DNA of 51,404 nt from Microseira wollei NIES-4236. GTDB lineage: Bacteria; Cyanobacteriota; Cyanobacteriia; Cyanobacteriales; Aerosakkonemataceae. Positions 16,571 to 24,465 of the stretch are shown here, piece by piece. How positions within the stretch are numbered: position 1 is the first letter of the stretch; each line of letters begins with the position of its first letter. A program made the translations under genes and the position numbers. The stretch spans positions 1 through 51,404 of the forward strand of contig NZ_BLAY01000062.1 of the NCBI RefSeq assembly GCF_020521235.1. Reading direction: 5' to 3'. Under the pieces are notes generated by a model, which saw only the letters and a list, made by a program, of their open reading frames with translations, ran no database searches and was not told the DNA's origin.

Positions 16571-18796
16571 TCAAGCCAAACCGGCTGATTGTAGTGCCAT
16601 ATCCATCAATATTTTCTGGGCGCTTTGTTCTTTGGCATTCTCAGGAGGACGGCGTTGGATGTAACTGCCATCCGGCTGTAATTCCCAAGCTTTGCAGTTA
16701 TCTGCGAGCATAATTCCCAGAATTTCTTGCAAATCTTTGGCTGAATTCGCGTCTTCTACGGGAGCGATCGCTTCGACGCGGCGATCCAAGTTGCGCGTCA
16801 TCCAATCGGCACTGCCGATATAAACTTCCTCTAAACCGCCATTTTGGAAATAATAAATGCGAGAATGTTCCAAAAACCGGCCCACAATGCTGATAACGCG
16901 GATATTTTGGCTTATATCTTCGATTCCCGGACGCAGACAGCAAACACCGCGCACGATCAGGTCAATTTTAACCCCTGCCCGCGAGGCTTCGTAGAGGGCG
17001 GCAATGATTTGCGGGTCTACCAGGGAATTCATTTTAGCGACAATGCGCCCAGAAGCGCCGTTCTGGCAATGTTGAATTTCGCGGCGGATCAGGGAGAGAA
17101 AGCGATCGCGTAAATTCACCGGAGCTACCATCAGCTTACGATAAGACCGCTGCCGCGAGTAACCCGTTAGATAGTTAAACAAATCGGTCAAATCCGCCCC
17201 CAAATCTTCACGACAACTTAAAATTCCCAAATCCGTATAAAGACGAGCGGTCTTTGGATTGTAATTTCCCGTGCCGATGTGAAAGTAGCGGCGGATGCGG
17301 TCGTCTTCTCGGCGCACCACTAACACGACCTTGGTGTGAGTCTTTAAACCTACTAAACCATAAACCACGTGTACCCCCGCTTGTTCCAACTTGCGCGCCC
17401 ATTGGATATTATTTTCTTCATCAAAACGGGCTTTTAGTTCCACCAAAACTACAACCTGCTTGCCATTTTCCGCTGCTGCAATCAAAGCGTTGACAATCGG
17501 CGAATCTCCTGACGTGCGGTAGAGCGTCATTTTAATTGCCAGGACATCGCGATCGCAAGCTGCTTGCATAATAAAACGCTGCACCGTTGCCGAAAATGAG
17601 TGATAAGGATGGTGTACCAACAAATCCCCGTTGCGAATGATGCTGAAAAAATCTTCTCCTTCTTCTTGCGAGTCAAAAGCGCTAGGATTGATTCCCGCCA
17701 GACGTCGCAAGCGCGGCGGTACGACCGGACTCCACGGGACATCTTTTAATTCTGGCAAGGGCAAGCCCATAAAATACATTAAATCCCCCAGTCCCAGCAT
17801 CCCCTCCAATTCATAAACATCGTTTTGGTGCAAAGACAACTCTTGTATCAGCGTTTGGCGCACCGTTTCAGAAGTCGTCCCTTGAATTTCCAGCCGCACA
17901 ACTGAACCCCCCAAACGACGCTTGCGGAGTTCCTGTTCAATTGCCAACAGTAGGTCATCGGCTTCATCTTCTTGCACCGATAAATCCGCATCGCGCGTAA
18001 TCCGAAACGGATGGCATTCCCGAATATTCATCCCTGGAAATAAGGCTGCCAAATTGTGAGCAATCGCCTGTTCTATCGGAACGCCCTGCCAAATCGTTTT
18101 GGGCTTTGAATTTTGATTTTTTATAGCGGTTTCTAACTCGTATTTTTGTTCTATCTTGCTGTTGTTATTTCCTGGTAATTGATAATTTTCTAGCGGCAAT
18201 GATATAAATCTTGGCAATACTTTTGGAACTTTAACTCTGGCAAAAAATTCTTCTTTTGTTTCCGGGTCTTGAATTACCACCGCCAGATTTAGGCTGCGAT
18301 TGGAAATATAAGGAAAAGGATGACTGGGGTCAACAGCTAAAGGCGTGAGTACGGGAAAAACCTGCTCTTCAAAATACTGTTGTAGATAATTTTTCTGTTC
18401 CTGGTTCAAGTCCATGTAATCTAGGATATAAACTCCCACTTGTGCCAACTCAAACCGCATGACTTTATCAAAGTGTTGATGCTGAAGCGCTACAGAAGGA
18501 CGCAGTTTATGGCAGATGGCTTCTAGCTGTTCTTGGGGCGTCCTACCATCCGGTGTCACCTGGGTTACTCTGGCTTCCACCTGTTTCTTCACACCAGCAA
18601 CGCGCACCATGAAAAATTCATCCAGGTTGGCGCTAAAAATTGCCATAAACTTCAGACGTTCTAAAAGCGGCGTCTTGGGGTCGAGTGCTTCCTGCAAAAC
18701 CCGGTAATTGAACTCTAACCAGCTTAATTCGCGGCTAAAGTAATATTGGGAATCGCTGAGGTTAACATCGGTGAGGGTTTTTTTAGTTTTAGGCAT
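16571..18796 (-). CDS. ppk1: Polyphosphate kinase 1
   Basis: 741 residues, the normal size. It starts with YYFSRELSWLEFNYRVLQEA (N domain), then FMAIFSANLDEFFMVRVAGV (head domain), then two phospholipase-D-like catalytic domains. The phosphate-accepting histidine lies in GLKTHTKVVLVVR and the second active-site histidine in RFLEHSRIYYF; IHIGTGNYN-type binding residues are also present (FHIGTGNYNPKTARLYTD). The enzyme makes inorganic polyphosphate from ATP, reversibly, for phosphate storage and stress. A low-complexity, Asn/Lys-rich insertion near residues 210-235 is probably a surface loop. The gene stands alone. The ATG at 18796 opens the usual polar extension before the N domain. Confidence 0.96.
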   Translation of the reverse strand: MPKTKKTLTDVNLSDSQYYFSRELSWLEFNYRVLQEALDPKTPLLERLKFMAIFSANLDEFFMVRVAGVKKQVEARVTQVTPDGRTPQEQLEAICHKLRPSVALQHQHFDKVMRFELAQVGVYILDYMDLNQEQKNYLQQYFEEQVFPVLTPLAVDPSHPFPYISNRSLNLAVVIQDPETKEEFFARVKVPKVLPRFISLPLENYQLPGNNNSKIEQKYELETAIKNQNSKPKTIWQGVPIEQAIAHNLAALFPGMNIRECHPFRITRDADLSVQEDEADDLLLAIEQELRKRRLGGSVVRLEIQGTTSETVRQTLIQELSLHQNDVYELEGMLGLGDLMYFMGLPLPELKDVPWSPVVPPRLRRLAGINPSAFDSQEEGEDFFSIIRNGDLLVHHPYHSFSATVQRFIMQAACDRDVLAIKMTLYRTSGDSPIVNALIAAAENGKQVVVLVELKARFDEENNIQWARKLEQAGVHVVYGLVGLKTHTKVVLVVRREDDRIRRYFHIGTGNYNPKTARLYTDLGILSCREDLGADLTDLFNYLTGYSRQRSYRKLMVAPVNLRDRFLSLIRREIQHCQNGASGRIVAKMNSLVDPQIIAALYEASRAGVKIDLIVRGVCCLRPGIEDISQNIRVISIVGRFLEHSRIYYFQNGGLEEVYIGSADWMTRNLDRRVEAIAPVEDANSAKDLQEILGIMLADNCKAWELQPDGSYIQRRPPENAKEQSAQKILMDMALQSAGLA

Positions 18797-18963
18797 GATG
18801 GGCGTATGCTTAAAGAGTAGGTAGCAGCCATTTTCGATTGTAGATGGAAAGTTGTAGTTTTTCAGTTGAATTGAAGCTGAATTTTACAATCTGCTATTTC
18901 ACTTGGCTCGCACCCAAGACGAGTGGGATTTCGCTAACCGAGTCAAGCCAGCTCGTCAGGCGG

Positions 18964-19494
18964 TCAATCTTCGCCACCATCGGGTTGCAATCGTTTTAAG
19001 TTCGCCAGGGCATAAAGCTCTACAAGTTGAATAACCTTTTTAGCTTGCTCGTCGTGGAAAACATCGCTGGTTTCTCCATCTCGCCACCAAACTGTCACTT
19101 TGAATTCGCCATCGTCGATGTTAGCTGTCACTAGGCGAATCTCGTCAAAATTTAGAAATCTCTCGGCAGAAATCTGGAGAATAATAGCCATGTTACCTGT
19201 ATCATGATTGAAGGATTTAAAGCTATTTTTTTGGCAAGCGCTCGCATCCTTAAACCAGGGGCCTTTGCGATCGCAGACCGCCAAAATCTTCACCGCTTGC
19301 TTGTAATGGGGATCGTTGGGGTTCGGGGGTTTAACAATTGTGAACTTGTCGTCAAAGGGATTGTAGGTCAAAAGTAAGACCTTGTAATTAAATAATCCCT
19401 TGGGTCGCAGCGCCCAAAAGCTTTCCTTTGTTTTTTGCACAAGCCAACCTTCTTTCCCAAAGCGGGCGATGATTTCCTCGATTGTTTGGTTCAT
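18964..19494 (-). CDS. Hypothetical protein, 176 residues
   Basis: I do not recognise the family. The product is soluble, rich in beta-strand-like segments and aromatic residues (GKEGWLVQKTKESFWALRPK, LLLTYNPFDDKFTIVKPP, FKVTVWWRDGETSDVFHDEQ), with no signal peptide or membrane segment. The N-terminal phrase IEEIIARFGKEGW and the regular composition point to a real gene. It is divergent from the RHH locus that starts about 300 bases away, and no functional link is evident. Confidence 0.6.
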   Translation of the reverse strand: MNQTIEEIIARFGKEGWLVQKTKESFWALRPKGLFNYKVLLLTYNPFDDKFTIVKPPNPNDPHYKQAVKILAVCDRKGPWFKDASACQKNSFKSFNHDTGNMAIILQISAERFLNFDEIRLVTANIDDGEFKVTVWWRDGETSDVFHDEQAKKVIQLVELYALANLKRLQPDGGED

Positions 19495-19692
19495 GGTTAT
19501 TGTTCGATCTCAATGGGAAGTAAAAGCGATCGCCAAAGCCATTAAAATTCGCGCTCGCTACAGAAACAGAAAGCCTTTAGAGTTTAATGGTTTACACAAA
19601 CAAAACCTCCTTTTCTAGACATCACCTCCTTTAAAACGGGGATTGCTCCTCATTTACCGCCGCTGGGTGAGGGGCGTCGTATCAGGCGAATT

Positions 19693-19771
19693 ATTGCCAT
19701 TTTTATAATGCTATATATTTTAAGGATGGCAATAACTTCAACATCAAGATGGCAATCCCTTAACATTGCCA
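19693..19771 (+). promoter_or_regulatory. Iterated operator of RHH gene 1 (GATGGCAAT, 23-bp period)
   Basis: Two direct copies of GATGGCAAT at 19725-19733 and 19748-19756, exactly 23 bp apart, plus inverted copies ATTGCCAT at 19693-19700 and ATTGCCA at 19765-19771. An AT-rich core (TATAATGCTATATATTTTA) lies between the first inverted copy and the first direct copy and could be the -10 region. Repeated operators just upstream of the start are typical of autoregulated ribbon-helix-helix repressors. Confidence 0.7.
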
Positions 19772-19805
19772 GTACAATCAAAGGAAATGTTTATGACCGA
19801 TACAG

Positions 19806-20155
19806 ATGCCGAAGTCAAAACACTATCAGCACAATCAAAGGAAGTCGGAAAAGCTGCAACTTCGCCTAACCCCCGAAGGGAAGGAGAAGTTAGAGCAGCT
19901 AACGGCGGCAATGGGGATGTCGATCAGCGAACTACTGGAACAACTAAGTCGGGGACAAATAGCAATTACTCCGGTTCGCTCGCTGGGGGAATCATTGACC
20001 AGTTGATTGAGGATTACAAAGATCGACTGGAGAAGGCACGAGCTAGTGTTAAGTGGTATCAGGATGAGGAGCAAGAAATACTCAAAAGGCTGGAAGGTTT
20101 TTATCGCCTTAAAGAGTTAGAACTTCAACAAACAAAAATTGAAGAACCTGAATAA
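19806..20155 (+). CDS. RHH DNA-binding protein with apparent -1 frameshift to a coiled-coil tail (gene 1)
   Basis: Frame a runs from ATG 19806 to TGA 20004-20006 and encodes a CopG/Arc-like ribbon-helix-helix domain (KLQLRLTPEGKEKLEQL, then MGMSISELLEQLSRG) ending LGESLTS. Frame b, one base back, is open to 20155 and encodes GGIIDQLIEDYKDRLEKARAS and a heptad-rich coiled coil. A slip of -1 on the GGGGG at 19985-19989 would join them into a 116-residue protein: DNA-binding head plus oligomerisation tail. The alternative is two coupled proteins, the second starting at the TTG that overlaps the stop. Oddly, the ATG best placed for the AAAGGA ribosome site (19787 or 19793) lies in frame b, which stays open across the RHH region. 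The RHH reading is still favoured by its clear motif and by the matching paralog at 20411. Confidence 0.72.
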
Positions 20156-20313
20156 ACCAGCGATCGCACCCACCGCATCGCTGGTTTTGTTTTACTGCCA
20201 GCGTGGGGTTAGCAGCGAGCGACATTTACCCCAGTCATCACCTGCTTAATTTTTCTTCCGGGTTAGCTGCCTTTGGATATCTGCCTCTGTTCGAGGCAGA
20301 GAGGTCAGCCAGT

Positions 20314-20381
20314 ATTTTACCCATGGACTCAAATAACATTCTATACACGGGTAAAATTCCCAGTATTACACGGGTAAAATT
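20314..20381 (+). promoter_or_regulatory. Iterated operator of RHH gene 2 (ACACGGGTAAAATT, 23-bp period)
   Basis: Two direct copies of ACACGGGTAAAATT at 20345-20358 and 20368-20381, 23 bp apart, and an inverted ATTTTACCC at 20314-20322. The layout (one inverted copy 30-35 bases upstream, then two direct copies with a 23-bp period, then the start) repeats that of RHH gene 1, with a wholly different word. Confidence 0.72.
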
Positions 20382-20410
20382 AAGGAAATTTCACATGGGC
20401 ATAAGACAAA

Positions 20411-20775
20411 GTGGGAAGAAAAACCAAGTACGGAGAGCCAGTCAAGGATGTGACGGTCACTCTACCTCAGACGGCAATAGAGAATCTAGACGCTTGGGCG
20501 AACAGACTAAACATGACGCGCTCAGAGCTAATAGCCAACATTGGCTTAAGTCAACTCCGAATCAGCCAAGACCAGCAGGCGCTGGGGGAATCATTAGCCA
20601 GCTGATAGAAGAAACTGAGTATCAGTTGGCTGAATATGAGGAGCAAATTGAAAAAGCTATAGCTAGTATTGAAAAGTACAAAGAGAGGGTAGAGCAACTT
20701 AAAAAACGCAAACAAGAGCTTTTACTATCTCTGGAAAACTGGAAAGCAGATGTAATAGAGAACGCAGCTATTTAA
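20411..20775 (+). CDS. RHH DNA-binding protein with apparent -1 frameshift to a coiled-coil tail (gene 2)
   Basis: Frame a from GTG 20411 to TGA 20603-20605 encodes an RHH domain (KDVTVTLPQTAIENLDAW, then LNMTRSELIANIGLSQ) ending LGESLAS. Frame b is open to 20775 and gives GGIISQLIEETEYQLAEYEEQ and a long charged coiled coil. A -1 slip on the GGGGG at 20584-20588 yields a 121-residue fusion, close to the 116 of gene 1. The two paralogs share only modest protein identity in the RHH part, yet GCTGGGGGAATCATT and the nearby CCAG and TGA are kept. As in gene 1, the ATG after the ribosome site (20395, AAGGA) is in frame b, and frame a opens only after a TAA just beyond it. It probably represses its own operator just upstream. 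Confidence 0.72.
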
Positions 20776-20795
20776 TTGCATGACAATAAAAATCT

Positions 20796-20930
20796 ATGGC
20801 GAAAGCGAAACACGCAGCCCACGGGGAAAAGAAAACGGTTCAGATAGCGATTCGGATTACTCCGACTGCCTAGGAAGCGCTCAAGAAGATGAAGCAAACA
20901 CTCTCAAGAATAGTTACAGCGATTTTTATT
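20796..20930 (+). pseudogene. Third RHH gene, broken by a stop codon
   Basis: ATG 20796 opens MAKAKHAAHGEKKTVQIAIR and ITPTA, then an in-frame TAG at 20871-20873, then EALKKMKQTLSRIV in the same frame. The strand-helix pattern matches the two RHH genes just upstream, so this is a third copy or the relic of one. The sequence is soon replaced by a palindromic repeat near 20945. No GGGGG slip region remains. Confidence 0.6.
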
Positions 20931-20942
20931 TCTTTTGATCCC

Positions 20943-21008
20943 AGCGTAGGGGCACGGCGTAGATAGGATTTCGGTTTCATCAAAAACTGAAGGATGCCGT
21001 GCCCCTAC
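20943..21008. repeat. Palindromic repeat, GTAGGGGCACGGC arms
   Basis: GTAGGGGCACGGC and GCCGTGCCCCTAC are inverted arms separated by about 40 bases. This is a dispersed type common in cyanobacteria. A related pair with arms GTAGTAGCACGGC and GCCGTGCTACTAC lies at about 21418-21482. Confidence 0.7.
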
Positions 21009-21120
21009 TGGCTGGCACCAGGGTACGCATCCCGCCGCGTCGCTGGTTTTGTGTTGCTGCCAGCGCTGGGGGGTAACAGCGAAGCGATCGCATTCCCTCA
21101 CGCTACGCTGGTGCAAGCGT

Positions 21121-21333
21121 TCACGAACCGAATACTTCGTCTTCGATGCCAACCCACCATTCACCTAACTTCATCAAGTCTTTGTGAATGTCGGCTAACT
21201 CGTTGGCATACTCTTCAGGGGAAAGGGTGGCGCGACGTTCTTGCAGTTTCTTCAGACGGAGTTGCACCAACAGCCAAGGCTTGTGAATGCTGTCGGTCGC
21301 TTCTAGGTATTGTGCAAGTTCTTTGCTATTCAC
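21121..21333 (-). CDS. Small protein, 70 residues, unknown
   Basis: Soluble, helical and acidic: SKELAQYLEATDSIHKPWLL, QLRLKKLQERRATLSPEEYA, HKDLMKLGEWWVGIEDEVFG. The composition and even spacing of hydrophobics suggest a genuine small protein. No domain is recognised. It lies between two palindromic repeats and is transcribed in the same direction as sodB but about 175 bases beyond its stop. Confidence 0.55.
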   Translation of the reverse strand: MNSKELAQYLEATDSIHKPWLLVQLRLKKLQERRATLSPEEYANELADIHKDLMKLGEWWVGIEDEVFGS

Positions 21334-21382
21334 GATCGCATGTTTCTAAGCTTTTTTACAAATTGTTACACAATTAGTACAA

Positions 21383-21416
21383 GAAACCCGGTTTCTTAAA
21401 GAAACCGGGTTTCTGT
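21383..21416. repeat. Palindrome of GAAACCCGGTTTC words
   Basis: AGAAACCCGGTTTCT and AGAAACCGGGTTTCT are inverted arms with a short AAAG-like loop. The same word pair occurs at about 11943-11980 and 37208-37225. It could also act as a terminator, although no T-run follows. Confidence 0.7.
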
Positions 21417-21509
21417 TCGTAGTAGCACGGCATAGGAAGAACTTTGTGCTGGCGACAAAACTTACTGAGGCCGTGCTACTACCACAAACGGGACCCGATT
21501 GAAAGCTAC

Positions 21510-22109
21510 TTACGCAGCTGCCATATTTTGGTTGGCGAAGTCCCAGTTAACCAAGTTGTCGAGGTAGGTGGCGATGAAGTCTGGGCGTCTGTTCTGATAG
21601 TCCAGATAGTAGGCGTGTTCCCAAACATCCAAAGTCAGCAGGGGGGTTTGTCCGTGAACCACTGGGTTTTCGGCGTTGGGGGTTTTGGTGACTTTGAGGG
21701 TGCCATTTTCTAATACCAACCAAGCCCAACCGCTACCAAATTGAGTAGCAGCAGCGGTTTTGAACGCTTCTTTGAATTTGTCGTAGCTGCCGAAGTCGGC
21801 GTTAATTTTATCCGCGATCGCGCCCGTAGGAGCGCCGCCACCACCCGGTTTCATTGAGTTCCAGAAGAAAGTGTGGTTCCAGACTTGCGCGGAGTTGTTG
21901 AATATACCTGCTTTGGCTGGATCTCCAAAGCTGGTGGTGACAATTTCTTCCAAGGACTTATCGGCGAGTTCCGTATCCTTGATCAAGTTGTTGAGATTAG
22001 TCACGTAAGCCGCGTGGTGCTTGGCGTGGTGAAATGAAAAGGTATTTGCCGACATGTAGGGTTCTAGGGCGTTGGCGGCGTAGGGTAAATCGGGAAGTGT
22101 AAATGCCAT
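21510..22109 (-). CDS. sodB: Iron superoxide dismutase
   Basis: 199 residues, usual length for Fe-SOD, with no signal peptide (cytosolic). Metal ligands: the first His in FSFHHAKHHAAYV, the second in VWNHTFFWNSM, and Asp and His in TLDVWEHAYYLDYQNRRPDF. The segments TFFWNSMKPGGGGAP and ATQFGSGWAWLV fit the iron rather than the manganese type. It converts superoxide to hydrogen peroxide and oxygen and protects soluble iron-sulphur proteins near photosystem I. A GAGAGGATCGAACACAATG context provides the ribosome site. Monocistronic. Confidence 0.96.
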   Translation of the reverse strand: MAFTLPDLPYAANALEPYMSANTFSFHHAKHHAAYVTNLNNLIKDTELADKSLEEIVTTSFGDPAKAGIFNNSAQVWNHTFFWNSMKPGGGGAPTGAIADKINADFGSYDKFKEAFKTAAATQFGSGWAWLVLENGTLKVTKTPNAENPVVHGQTPLLTLDVWEHAYYLDYQNRRPDFIATYLDNLVNWDFANQNMAAA

Positions 22110-22418
22110 TGTGTTCGATCCTCTCTAGAAGCTTTTCCCTGGCGAACTCATGCACAAGCTCACCAGCTCATAATACCGTTATTTATGATAGGACTTTCTA
22201 TCAAAAGTCGAAAGATAGGCAAAGTAAGGTTTTTGTCATCTATCAATGGTGGTAGGGAAATAAAGAAATTGACTTTAAAACAGTAATGCGATCAAGAAAT
22301 TTGACGCAGGAGTGATATGCCTGCGCGGGTTTGCCTATCGTAATGTGGGGTCTGGGGAGTTATAGGACAGAGGCTTCAACGAAACGAAGTGGAGTAAGCC
22401 TTTGGTACATGAACTCCC
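22110..22418. other. Gene-free stretch between sodB and the TnpB element
   Basis: About 300 bases. A TTTCTATCAAAAG...AAAGATAGG partial inverted repeat lies near 22196-22217, in the likely sodB promoter region. No ORF or RNA gene is recognised. Confidence 0.4.
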
Positions 22419-22456
22419 TTTGTAAAAAGCGGAAGGGTGTACCCGCTTTTTACAAA
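22419..22456. repeat. Perfect 14-bp-stem hairpin at the left of the TnpB element
   Basis: TTTGTAAAAAGCGG and CCGCTTTTTACAAA are perfect complements around a 10-base loop, 47 bases before the tnpB start. It may be the left-end hairpin of an IS200/IS605-type element or an insulating terminator. Confidence 0.65.
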
Positions 22457-22502
22457 CCCTTTAATCCTATGTTAGGATGACTGACATAGAGTCAATACCA
22501 CC

Positions 22503-23651
22503 ATGTTAGTATTTGAAGCAAAATTACGTGGAACGAACGAGCAGTATGCCATCTTAGACGAGATGATTCGTACTGCGAGTTTTGTGCGTAATTCGTGCTT
22601 GCGGTACTGGATGGATAACAAAGGTGTTGATAGATACGACCTCAACAAATATTGCAAAGTACTCAGAGAAGAATTTTCTTGGTGCAAAAAACTCTCGGCT
22701 CAAGCTTGTCAAGCTAGTGCCGAAAGAACTTGGAGCGCCATTGCAAGGTTCTTTGACAATTGCAAGAAAAAGGTTCCAGGCAAGAAAGGATTCCCTAAAT
22801 TTAAAAAACATCAAACTCACGGTTCTGTAGAGTACAAGGTGGACGGATGGGTGTTATCGGAAGACCGATTAACCATTACATTTAGGGATGGCTTTAAGGC
22901 TGGAACCTTTAGGTTGTGGGGCAGTAGTGACTTGCACTTTTACCAAAAAGAGCAGATTAAGCGAGTTCGCGTCGTTCGTAGAGCTGATGGATACTACGTA
23001 CAGTTTTCCATCGACACTGAACGGATTGAAAAGCACGAACCCACCAAAAAAATGCTGGGGATAGATGTTGGTTTAAACCATTTCTACACCGATTCTGATG
23101 GCAAAAAGATTGAGAATCCCAGGTTTTTAAGAAAAGCAGAGAAGGCATTAAAACGCGCACAAAAACGGGTTTCTCGCAGAACTAAAGGTTCAAAAAACCG
23201 CAAGAAAGCCATCCAGCGGTTAGGTAGAACGCATCTGGCGGTATCGAGGCGGCGTAAAGACTTTGCGGTTAAGACTGCCAGGGCGCTCGTCCAGTCGGCA
23301 GACTTGGTAGCCATTGAAGACCTAAAAGTGCGGAATATGGTTAAGAACCATCATCTAGCCAAATCAATATCTGATGCTAGCTGGACATTGTTTAGGCAGT
23401 GGTTAGAGTATTTTGGCAAAGTATTTGATGTGCCAGTGATTGCTGTAGCACCTTATTACACCAGCCAAAATTGCTCCAATTGTGGGCATGAGGTCAAGAA
23501 AGCCTTATCGACCCGTACTCATAAATGCCCGCATTGCGGTTACTTAGATGACCGCGATACGAATGCTGCCATCAATATTCTGGTTAAAGCATTACAAGGT
23601 CTAGCTCAACTACCGAGGGGCACTCGGAAAGTTACGCCGCTAGGGAGATGA
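22503..23651 (+). CDS. tnpB: TnpB RNA-guided nuclease (intact)
   Basis: 382 residues, full length. RuvC-I LGIDVGLNHF (Asp 188), RuvC-II VAIEDLKVRNM (Glu 272), a four-cysteine zinc ribbon (CSNCG, then CPHCG) and RuvC-III DRDTNAAINI (second Asp 352) are all present, so the nuclease looks active. The N-terminal helical and beta domain (SFVRNSCLRYWMDN, SAQACQASAERTW, KKGFPKFKK) is complete. TnpB proteins of IS200/IS605 elements cut DNA guided by an RNA from the element's right end. No tnpA is nearby, so this copy depends on a transposase elsewhere or persists by its nuclease activity. It is the only undamaged one of four tnpB traces in the window. Confidence 0.93.
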   Translation: MLVFEAKLRGTNEQYAILDEMIRTASFVRNSCLRYWMDNKGVDRYDLNKYCKVLREEFSWCKKLSAQACQASAERTWSAIARFFDNCKKKVPGKKGFPKFKKHQTHGSVEYKVDGWVLSEDRLTITFRDGFKAGTFRLWGSSDLHFYQKEQIKRVRVVRRADGYYVQFSIDTERIEKHEPTKKMLGIDVGLNHFYTDSDGKKIENPRFLRKAEKALKRAQKRVSRRTKGSKNRKKAIQRLGRTHLAVSRRRKDFAVKTARALVQSADLVAIEDLKVRNMVKNHHLAKSISDASWTLFRQWLEYFGKVFDVPVIAVAPYYTSQNCSNCGHEVKKALSTRTHKCPHCGYLDDRDTNAAINILVKALQGLAQLPRGTRKVTPLGR

Positions 23652-23745
23652 CCCGCTGCGAGGATGGGGAAACCCAGACGACTAAGGTTACTCGACGAAC
23701 CAGGAAATCTCATCAGCGATGATGGGAATCCCCACCCTCGGCGTC
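23652..23745 (+). ncRNA. Putative right end and guide-RNA (omegaRNA) region of the TnpB element
   Basis: The sequence after tnpB is typical of these elements: GATGGGGAAACCCAGACGAC, CTCGACGAACCAGGAAATC and CATCAGCGATGATGGGAATC contain short complementary arms (GGG with CCC; ATCATCGCTGATG-like arms). In characterised TnpB systems the guide RNA spans the 3' end of tnpB and the right end, and its guide is the flanking DNA. The exact right boundary is uncertain, probably near 23740. Confidence 0.5.
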
Positions 23746-23800
23746 AGCTCTCTTGGGGAGCATGTCAAACTGATAGCCAAGCGATATGTAATTGCAACTT

Positions 23801-24454
23801 ATGGCACCCGAAACCGAGTCAAAATCAATTCGGATTTTAATCGTGGAAGACGATCCGATGATGCAATTGGGGTTAGAACAGTCGTTAAGCGCGCAACCCC
23901 AATACACCCTTGTCGGACAAGCGGAAGATGGTTATTTGGGTGTACAAGCGGCGTTGAGACTCAAACCAGATGTAGTTGTGATGGATATTGGTTTGCCGCG
24001 CAAAGATGGAATAGCTGCGACCCAGGAAATTAAGGCGGCGCTTCCGGATGTGCGAGTAGTAATGCTAACTTCCCACACGGCGGAAACGGAAATTATTGCG
24101 GCGCTTTCTAGCGGTGCGGATGCTTATTGTGTGAAAGGTGCGAGTATAGATCGGTTGTTGAATGCGATCTCCGCTGCAATTGAAGGCGCTACCTACCTCG
24201 ATCCGCAAATTGCGCGGCGAGTGATTGAACATTTAAAACCACCCGCGCCTAGTGACAATATCGGTCAATTATCCCAGCGGGAATTAGAAGTTTTAAAACT
24301 GATGGTAGAAGGCAAAAGTAATCCAGAAATTGCTGCTGCACTTTATTTGAGTACGAATACAGTTAAAACCCACGTGCGGGGGATTATGAATAAATTATCG
24401 GTGGACGATCGAGTGCAAGCTGCTGTTGTAGCGCTGCGAAATGGAATTGTTTGA
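23801..24454 (+). CDS. NarL/FixJ-type response regulator
   Basis: 217 residues from ATG 23801; the frame is open to a TTG three codons earlier. The receiver has ILIVEDDPMMQ and the acceptor in VVVMDIGLPRKDG, with MLTSH at the Thr position and CVKGAS at the Lys position. The C-terminal LuxR-type helix-turn-helix is LSQRELEVLKLMVEGKSNPE, then LSTNTVKTHVRGIMNKL. A DNA-binding regulator activated by an unknown kinase; the neighbouring RppB-type kinase has its own partner and is on the other strand. The start lies close after the right end of the TnpB element, so its promoter may have been altered by that insertion. Confidence 0.92.
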   Translation: MAPETESKSIRILIVEDDPMMQLGLEQSLSAQPQYTLVGQAEDGYLGVQAALRLKPDVVVMDIGLPRKDGIAATQEIKAALPDVRVVMLTSHTAETEIIAALSSGADAYCVKGASIDRLLNAISAAIEGATYLDPQIARRVIEHLKPPAPSDNIGQLSQRELEVLKLMVEGKSNPEIAAALYLSTNTVKTHVRGIMNKLSVDDRVQAAVVALRNGIV

Positions 24455-24465
24455 AGAAATGCTAA

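Noticed and set aside
19806-20775. Toxin-antitoxin module
   Set aside because: RHH antitoxins are common, but the second frame encodes a coiled coil with no toxin motif and the same arrangement is repeated twice.
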